Assembly (NCBI GenBank): GCA_045649405.1
Contig: JAZRPW010000037.1
Location: 1 to 25,280, forward strand
Direction of reading: 5' to 3'
DNA from: RUG11462 sp045649405
GTDB lineage: Bacteria > Bacillota > Clostridia > Oscillospirales > Acutalibacteraceae
Length of the DNA stretch: 25,280 nucleotides
This document shows, piece after piece, positions 20,650 through 25,280 of this stretch. A program made the translations under genes and the position numbers. Numbering within the stretch: the first letter of the stretch is position 1; each line of letters begins with the position of its first letter. The notes below the pieces were generated by a model. The model was not told the origin of the DNA, did not search any database, and saw nothing but the letters and a program-made list of their open reading frames with translations.

Positions 20650-21984
20650 TTACTTAACATCTGGCAAATAAGCGCCGTAAGATTTCAATGTTGCACGCAA
20701 AACATCAGTATCAACATTGTGAATGTTTTTGTCGCCTCTTTGTGCTAAAACTGCAGCAATACCAGCGGCTTCGCCTTCGCAAAGACAAGAAGGCATTACT
20801 CTAAGTGAACCTTGTGTAATTCTGTCAGTAGAAATTGACCTACCTGCAACAAGCACATTATCAAGATGTTTTGGACACAAGCAACGATAAGGTACACCGT
20901 GTGACTCGCCATCTTTGTAATGGTCAAAACGGTGGTCGGCATTTTGGTCGGCCGCCCATTCTTCATTTTCTCTTGCAGATTTATGTATATCAATAAAATA
21001 ATTGTTTCTTGAAATTTCGTCTTTAAAACTCTTGCGCTCAAAATAGTCTTCTTTTGTAAAAGTATAATCGCCCACAATTCTTCTTGTTTCACGAACGCCC
21101 AAAGTTGGCGCAGTTTGAACCAAATAAGCATCTTTAAAAGCAGGATGATATTCTTTAAGTGCAGCAACCATTCTTTGAACTAACTCTCTACCTTCAGTAA
21201 TCTTTTGTGAGTAAAGTTCAGGGTCAGTAGGGTCAGCACCCCAAACGTGACCTGCGTTAAAACCAAATGTCTTAGGACCAATTTTGCTATGGCAGAAATG
21301 AGTATCAGGAATTCCGTATTTACCTTCTCTAACAATGTCGTGAATGGCGCTGTCAAGATTGCCTGCATGCATATAAGGAAGAGAATACAAAATATCTTCA
21401 TCAATGTTTGTCATAACAAAGCACATTGTACCAGGTTGCACATCGCCATCTTCACCAAAGTGGAATTCGCCACCTGCAAATGTGTAAATGTCAGCGTCGC
21501 CAGTGCAGTCAATAAACACTGGTGCTTTGTAAGCAAAAATACCAGACTTGTTTGCAACAACAACTGCATCAACATTTCTTTCATCTTTCATAACAACATC
21601 ACAAACGGTTGTATGATAAATTACTTCAACGCCTGTTTCTTTCAAAAGGTTGGCATAATTGTCTTTAAGCACTTCATAGTCAATTGCAACCCAGTCAAGT
21701 CGGTCTTCTGGAATGTGTGGCATTTTTGCCTTTGTTTCTCTAAAAATTCTTTCAGAAAGACCACCATAAATAACACGAATACCATCGGTATAAGGAGTCC
21801 AAGCAGGAACAAGACCGGTTGTTGCCATTCCGCCCAATTGACCACTTGCTTCAATAAGTAAAGTTTTTGCGCCTTCACGAGCAGCGGCTGCTGCAGCGGC
21901 AATACCTGCAGGGCCTGCACCTGCAACAACAACGTCATAATTTTCGTTGATTTTTAAATTTTTGTTATTAAGTTTCAATTCCAT
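20650..21984 (-). CDS. FAD-dependent oxidoreductase (FAD_oxidored family)
   Basis: A 444-residue flavoprotein. YDVVVAGAGPAGIAAAAAAAREGAKTLLIE is a classic ADP-binding beta-alpha-beta fingerprint (residues 17-46), followed by GGMATTGLVPAW. FIDCTGDADIYTFAGGEF lies mid-protein. RETRRIVGDYTFT and the C-terminal LDNVLVAGRSISTDRITQGSLRVMPSCLCEGEAAGIAA are typical of the PF12831 group. Relatives are often linked to sugar or polyol metabolism, but the substrate is unknown. It is not MnmG: it is too short and lacks the MnmG C-terminal domain. SD AAGGTGAAG precedes ATG 21984. It is first in a four-gene transcription unit with mnmE, the DivIVA-like gene and the fumarase beta gene. Confidence 0.88.
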   Translation of the reverse strand: MELKLNNKNLKINENYDVVVAGAGPAGIAAAAAAAREGAKTLLIEASGQLGGMATTGLVPAWTPYTDGIRVIYGGLSERIFRETKAKMPHIPEDRLDWVAIDYEVLKDNYANLLKETGVEVIYHTTVCDVVMKDERNVDAVVVANKSGIFAYKAPVFIDCTGDADIYTFAGGEFHFGEDGDVQPGTMCFVMTNIDEDILYSLPYMHAGNLDSAIHDIVREGKYGIPDTHFCHSKIGPKTFGFNAGHVWGADPTDPELYSQKITEGRELVQRMVAALKEYHPAFKDAYLVQTAPTLGVRETRRIVGDYTFTKEDYFERKSFKDEISRNNYFIDIHKSARENEEWAADQNADHRFDHYKDGESHGVPYRCLCPKHLDNVLVAGRSISTDRITQGSLRVMPSCLCEGEAAGIAAVLAQRGDKNIHNVDTDVLRATLKSYGAYLPDVK

Positions 21985-22017
21985 AAAACTTCACCTTTTT
22001 TCATTATAATCAAGATT

Positions 22018-22046
22018 ATTATACTTTATATTATTTGAAATTACAA
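22018..22046 (-). promoter_or_regulatory. Promoter of the FAD oxidoreductase-mnmE unit
   Basis: On the - strand TTGTAA (22046-22041), a 17-bp spacer and TATAAT (22023-22018). A second TATAAT at 22008-22003 has no matching -35. It lies between spoVAE and the FAD gene, so the two genes are probably separate units. Confidence 0.65.
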
Positions 22047-22051
22047 CAGTT

Positions 22052-22405
22052 TTATTGAGATTTTGACCTGCAAACCAAAGAAATTAAGAATGAAATAACA
22101 ATTGCGGCAGTAATTCCACCTGCAGTTGCAACAAGACCTCCGGTAAAAATGCCCAAAAAACCCTCTTCTAAAACTGCCTTTTCAACACCGTTTGCAATGG
22201 TGTAACCAAATCCGGTCAGCGGTACAGTTGCACCGGCACCGGCAAATTCAACAAGTTTGCTATAAACTCCAATTGCTTCTAAAAATACACCCAAAACAAC
22301 AAAACAAACAAGAATTCTTGCAGGTGTTAATCTTGTAAAATCAATCAACAACTGACCAACAACGCAAATTGCCCCGCCAATTAAAAAAGACCATAAATAA
22401 ACCAA
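22052..22405 (-). CDS. spoVAE: Stage V sporulation protein AE (SpoVAE), TTG start
   Basis: A component of the SpoVA channel that moves dipicolinic acid across the inner spore membrane. The 117-residue membrane protein has YLWSFLIGGAICVVGQLLIDFTRLTPARILV, then EFAGAGATVPLTGFGYTIANGV and GGLVATAGGITAAI, all conserved in SpoVAE. A longer frame reaches an ATG at 22456. The SD AAGAGGAG lies inside that extension, 8 bases before a TTG at 22405, and starting there gives the normal N-terminus of the family. No spoVAC or spoVAD is adjacent. SpoVAC is a related protein and the main alternative name. Confidence 0.88.
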   Translation of the reverse strand: MVYLWSFLIGGAICVVGQLLIDFTRLTPARILVCFVVLGVFLEAIGVYSKLVEFAGAGATVPLTGFGYTIANGVEKAVLEEGFLGIFTGGLVATAGGITAAIVISFLISLVCRSKSQ

Positions 22406-22461
22406 AAAAATCACTCCTCTTAAAATATTTTTCGGCTTAAATTTATTTATATTCAAATTAG

Positions 22462-22490
22462 TTGAAAATCTTTTGAAAAAATGTTATATT
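22462..22490 (+). promoter_or_regulatory. Promoter of the small membrane protein-recD2 unit
   Basis: TTGAAA (22462-22467), a 17-bp spacer and TATATT (22485-22490), with TGT ahead (extended -10). Start near 22497 puts the dyad at 22505-22537 into the leader. Confidence 0.7.
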
Positions 22491-22504
22491 AAAATAAATT
22501 AACA

Positions 22505-22537
22505 CTTGATAAAAAATTTTCATAAATTATTATCAAG
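22505..22537. repeat. Dyad in the leader before the SD
   Basis: CTTGATAA (22505-22512) and TTATCAAG (22530-22537), with an inner AATTT/AAATT pairing. The right arm runs into the AGAGGTG ribosome binding site of the gene at 22549. It could be a leader hairpin or an operator. Confidence 0.5.
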
Positions 22538-22548
22538 AGGTGAAGTTT

Positions 22549-22869
22549 ATGGAAAATTTCAGTTTTGTTATTATTTATTTTTTATCGGTAATAGGCATTG
22601 CTTCGGTGTTAAAATGGCTTTGCTTTTTGTTTTATAAAAAGCAGAGTTTTGACAAGTCAGTTTTTATAATTTGTTTAGAAGACAAAGATTTTGAAATGAC
22701 AATTCGAAGTGCTTATAATGTGTTAAAATGGTACCCTTGCACAAAATCTGTTTTGGCTTTTGACAACGGGCTTTCACAACAAAACAAACAAAGCGCAACT
22801 GCATTGTTAAATGATTATAATTTTTCTTTTATAAGTGAAGAAAGTTTGAAGGATATTTTTAATGAGTGA
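22549..22869 (+). CDS. Small membrane protein of unknown function, upstream of recD2
   Basis: A 106-residue protein. One N-terminal membrane segment (FVIIYFLSVIGIASVLKWLCFLFY, about 5-28) is followed by a small soluble domain with alternating strand/helix character (FIICLEDKDFEMTIRSAYNVLKW, then SVLAFDNGLS). I do not recognise the family. ATG 22549 is preferred to an in-frame GTG at 22540 because AGAGGTGAAG lies directly upstream. Its stop overlaps the recD2 start by 8 bases (ATGAGTGA), so the two are translationally coupled. It could be a membrane-associated partner or simply an operon neighbour; nothing visible points to DNA repair. Confidence 0.75.
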   Translation: MENFSFVIIYFLSVIGIASVLKWLCFLFYKKQSFDKSVFIICLEDKDFEMTIRSAYNVLKWYPCTKSVLAFDNGLSQQNKQSATALLNDYNFSFISEESLKDIFNE

Positions 22870-25072
22870 TGTAACAAGAATCAAAGGCACAATTGAAGAC
22901 ATTACATATCAAAACGAAGATAACGGTTATTGCGTTTTTACCATTTCTATGAACAACGAGCCAATAACCGTTGTTGGTGTTTTGCCATGCATAAATGTCG
23001 GTGAAGAGGTTGAACTTTTGGGCGAATTCATCATTCATCCACAATACGGACAACAGTTTAAAGCCGAACAAGCGGTACTAACAATGCCTTCTTCAACTGC
23101 GGCAATTTTGAAATATCTTTCATCAGGCGCAATCAAAGGCGTTGGCCCTGCAACTGCAAATTTAATTGTCTCAAAATTTGGTGAAAACACCTTGCAAATA
23201 ATAGAAAAAGAGTGTGAAAAATTAGCAGTAATTAAGGGTATTTCTTTAGAAAAAGCGCAAAAAATCGGCGAAGAATTTATGAAACAATTTGGACTTCGTG
23301 AGGTAATGATTGCGCTCTCAAGTTTCAACATTACCAACAACGAAGCAATGAAAATTTTCAAAAAACTTGGCACTTCAAGCATTGAAAGAATTCAAAAAAA
23401 TCCTTATATGTTGATGAGTGAGGGCATTGGTTTTTCTTTTATGCGTGCAGATGAAATTGCGCAAAATGTTGACACCGAAATTGACTCAGAATTTAGAGCA
23501 CAAGCGGGAATTGAGTATGTTTTAAAGCACAATTTAAGAAACGGCCACACCTGTTTGCCAAAGGACAAACTATGCGAAACGGGTGAAAAATTGTTGGGGT
23601 ACTCTTATGAAACCTGCCTTGAAACGCTTGAAAGTATGGTTTACAACGGCGTTTTAACCGAGGTAAAACTTGAAGAGCGAGAGTTCATTTTTTTGCCGGA
23701 AATGTACAAGTCAGAGCGTTATTGTGCAAACCGTTTGGCGCTAATGATGAGCGTGCCACCTGCCGAAATTCCCGTTTCTGCATCGCGACTTCAACAGGTT
23801 GAGCGTGAAACAGGCGTGTTGTATGATGATGTGCAAATTACTGCAATTACAAACGCGCTTTCAAACGGAATGTTGGTGTTAACCGGTGGCCCTGGTACCG
23901 GCAAAACCACCACGCTTAATGCAATAATTTCGTTGCTTGAAGAGTCAGGCGCAAAAATCGCACTTGCCGCTCCTACAGGGCGTGCCGCAAAAAGAATGAG
24001 TGAACTTTGTGGGCGTGAAGCTAAAACAATCCATCGTTTGCTTGAGGTTGAATGGGGCGAAAATGACAAGCAACGCTTTAAGAAAAACGAGAAAAATCCA
24101 CTTGAATTTGACTGCGTTGTTGTTGATGAACTTTCAATGATGGATATTGGGCTTTTTGAAGCGCTCTTAAAAGCAATGAGCATCAATTGCCGACTAATTC
24201 TTGTGGGCGACGTTGACCAGTTGCCATCGGTTGGCGCAGGCAATGTATTAAATGATATTATTGAGTCAGGTGTTGTGCCGGTAGTTAGACTTGAAAAGGT
24301 GTTTAGACAAGCGCAAAAAAGTTTCATTGTCACAAATGCGCATAGAATTATTAAAGGCGAAATGCCAAAAGTTTCAACTGATACCGAAACTGACTTTTTT
24401 GTAACAGAGTCGCGCACGCCAGACAAACTTATATCTTCACTTTATTGCGAGCGTTTGCCAAATGCTTATAAATTTACACCAGAAAACATTCAGGTTTTGT
24501 GCCCTTCACGAAAGATGAAAACAGGCACAATTAACATCAACAACATTTTGCAAAGTTTAATAAATCCGCCAAACCAAATGACCAAGCGTGAGATAAAACG
24601 CAAAGGTTTTATAATGCGTGAGGGCGACAAGGTAATGCAAATTAGAAATAATTATGATGTTATTTGGACAAAGCCAAACGGCGAGCAAGGAATGGGCGTG
24701 TTTAATGGCGATATTGGTGTTTTGGAAACCATTGACAAGCAAACATCAAGCATTTTTGTCAGGTTTGATGACAAACTTTGTATGTTCTGTGGCGAAGAAA
24801 TTGATGATATTGAACTTGCTTATGCAATTACCGTGCACAAAAGCCAAGGCAGTGAGTTTGACTGCGTAATTTTGCCGGTTTGCGACATTCCACCGCAACT
24901 TAAATATCGAAATTTGTTGTACACTGCAGTAACAAGAGCAAAAAAATTGCTTGTTGTTGTGGGTAACAGCGCAGATATAAAAGCAATGGTTGACAACAAC
25001 AAAAAAACCAAACGCTACACCGCGTTTAAACATTTTTTGCTCTCAACCAACACAGCAATGAACGAATTTTAG
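22862..25072 (+). CDS. recD2: RecD2-type SF1B DNA helicase
   Basis: A 5'-3' DNA helicase of the RecBC-independent RecD2 family, involved in repair and replication-fork maintenance. The 736-residue protein has an N-terminal OB-like part (VTRIKGTIEDITYQNEDNGY) and helix-hairpin-helix region (GAIKGVGPATANLIV, about 89-103). The helicase core has Walker A GGPGTGKTT (342-350), Walker B VVVDELSMMD, motif III GDVDQLPSVGAGNVL and VFRQA. The C-terminal UvrD-like part has YAITVHKSQGSEFDCVI and YTAVTRAKKLLVVVGN. Length is normal for RecD2. ATG 22862 overlaps the upstream stop. Ends before a strong terminator. Confidence 0.96.
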   Translation: MSDVTRIKGTIEDITYQNEDNGYCVFTISMNNEPITVVGVLPCINVGEEVELLGEFIIHPQYGQQFKAEQAVLTMPSSTAAILKYLSSGAIKGVGPATANLIVSKFGENTLQIIEKECEKLAVIKGISLEKAQKIGEEFMKQFGLREVMIALSSFNITNNEAMKIFKKLGTSSIERIQKNPYMLMSEGIGFSFMRADEIAQNVDTEIDSEFRAQAGIEYVLKHNLRNGHTCLPKDKLCETGEKLLGYSYETCLETLESMVYNGVLTEVKLEEREFIFLPEMYKSERYCANRLALMMSVPPAEIPVSASRLQQVERETGVLYDDVQITAITNALSNGMLVLTGGPGTGKTTTLNAIISLLEESGAKIALAAPTGRAAKRMSELCGREAKTIHRLLEVEWGENDKQRFKKNEKNPLEFDCVVVDELSMMDIGLFEALLKAMSINCRLILVGDVDQLPSVGAGNVLNDIIESGVVPVVRLEKVFRQAQKSFIVTNAHRIIKGEMPKVSTDTETDFFVTESRTPDKLISSLYCERLPNAYKFTPENIQVLCPSRKMKTGTININNILQSLINPPNQMTKREIKRKGFIMREGDKVMQIRNNYDVIWTKPNGEQGMGVFNGDIGVLETIDKQTSSIFVRFDDKLCMFCGEEIDDIELAYAITVHKSQGSEFDCVILPVCDIPPQLKYRNLLYTAVTRAKKLLVVVGNSADIKAMVDNNKKTKRYTAFKHFLLSTNTAMNEF

Positions 25073-25078
25073 AAAACA

Positions 25079-25120
25079 AAAAACAGTGCCAATTGCAAAA
25101 AGCAATTGGCACTGTTTTTT
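25079..25120. terminator. Strong terminator after recD2, possibly bidirectional
   Basis: An 18-bp perfect stem, 25079-25096 with 25102-25119 (GTGCCAATTGC/GCAATTGGCAC core), an AAAAA loop and T-run. The - strand form also ends in TTTTTTGTTTTC. Confidence 0.9.
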
Positions 25121-25280
25121 TATGCAGAATAAGTTTTGCAACAAAACGAAAACTAACAAAGAAGGTGATAAAAATATTTCGTAGAACTGATAGTTCTGAC
25201 CAAAAAATAAAGCTGAAAAATCAATGGTTTTTGTTTCAAAAAAATTCATAAAAACACTCCTTTTAATATGTTTTTTGCTT
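25121..25280. other. Gene-free end of the window
   Basis: No convincing gene in about 160 bases. Contents: an AGAACT-GAT-AGTTCT palindrome (25183-25197), and on the - strand a good AAAAGGAGTG site before ATG 25249. The frame from that ATG (MNFFETKTIDFSALFFGQNY) runs through the recD2 terminator into recD2, so it is either a remnant gene or chance. On the + strand a 28-codon GTG frame (25165-25251) lacks a good SD. Confidence 0.4.

Noticed and set aside
20650..21984. MnmG (GidA)
   Set aside because: It is about 180 residues shorter than MnmG, and its C-terminal motif VLVAGRSISTDRITQGSLRVM belongs to the other FAD family.
22406..22456. N-terminal extension of SpoVAE from ATG 22456
   Set aside because: The extension contains the SD for the TTG at 22405, and the family starts at about that point.
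25165..25251. 28-codon + strand GTG frame after recD2
   Set aside because: No convincing SD, it is very short and has no recognisable family; it overlaps a palindrome that explains part of the sequence.

Overview
The window is AT-rich, purine-biased DNA from a spore-forming low-GC Firmicute. It is most likely an uncultured gut-type member of the Clostridia close to the Oscillospiraceae/Ruminococcaceae. This is inferred from the gene families present (spoVAE, DUF6440, DUF4830, a DivIVA-like coiled-coil protein, a secreted protein with a PTT linker) and from AAGGAGG-like ribosome binding sites with some TTG starts. No rRNA, prophage or CRISPR array is visible. One insertion-sequence remnant and one tRNA gene are present.

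Left part, + strand (1-5737): the tail of a truncated IS200-like (REP-associated) transposase and a small DUF6440 gene. A tightly packed housekeeping cluster follows: threonylcarbamoyl-AMP synthase, dephospho-CoA kinase, a membrane-anchored lytic transglycosylase and an M18 aminopeptidase. After a hairpin that sequesters a ribosome binding site come a DUF4830 protein, an SGNH hydrolase and an RsuA/RluB-family pseudouridine synthase. Next (5855-7117) is an autonomously transcribed, highly expressed-looking MsmK/UgpC-type sugar ABC ATPase without its permeases.

Middle, - strand (12303 down to 7119): one promoter drives five genes spaced -11 to +4 nt. They are two xylose-isomerase-like TIM-barrel isomerases/epimerases, two paralogous Gfo/Idh/MocA oxidoreductases and a CLC-type anion channel/antiporter. 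This looks like a carbohydrate or cyclitol oxidation-isomerisation pathway. Divergent from it is a 667-residue secreted protein with two related beta-rich domains, a Thr/Pro repeat linker and a basic Fn3-like C-terminus.

14583-14930 holds a tRNA-Arg(ACG) gene with its own promoter and terminator. It is followed by a roughly 185-bp structured insert made of consecutive 3-nt-loop hairpins, which ends in a 20-bp copy of the tRNA 3' end and a second terminator. This is the most unusual object in the window. After it come a second SGNH hydrolase and a complete polar amino-acid ABC transporter (lipoprotein, permease, ATPase) behind a strong promoter and a 20-bp palindrome.

Right part: on the - strand, a promoter at 22018-22046 reads an FAD-dependent oxidoreductase, mnmE, a DivIVA-like protein and an orphan class I fumarase beta subunit. 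A solitary spoVAE lies upstream of that promoter. Divergent on the + strand, a small membrane protein overlaps recD2. The last 160 bases hold no convincing gene.

Most + strand promoters I can see share the form TTGnnn-N17-TGn-TAtnAT with an extended -10. Most transcription units end in long perfect hairpins with T-tracts, several of them shared by convergent genes.
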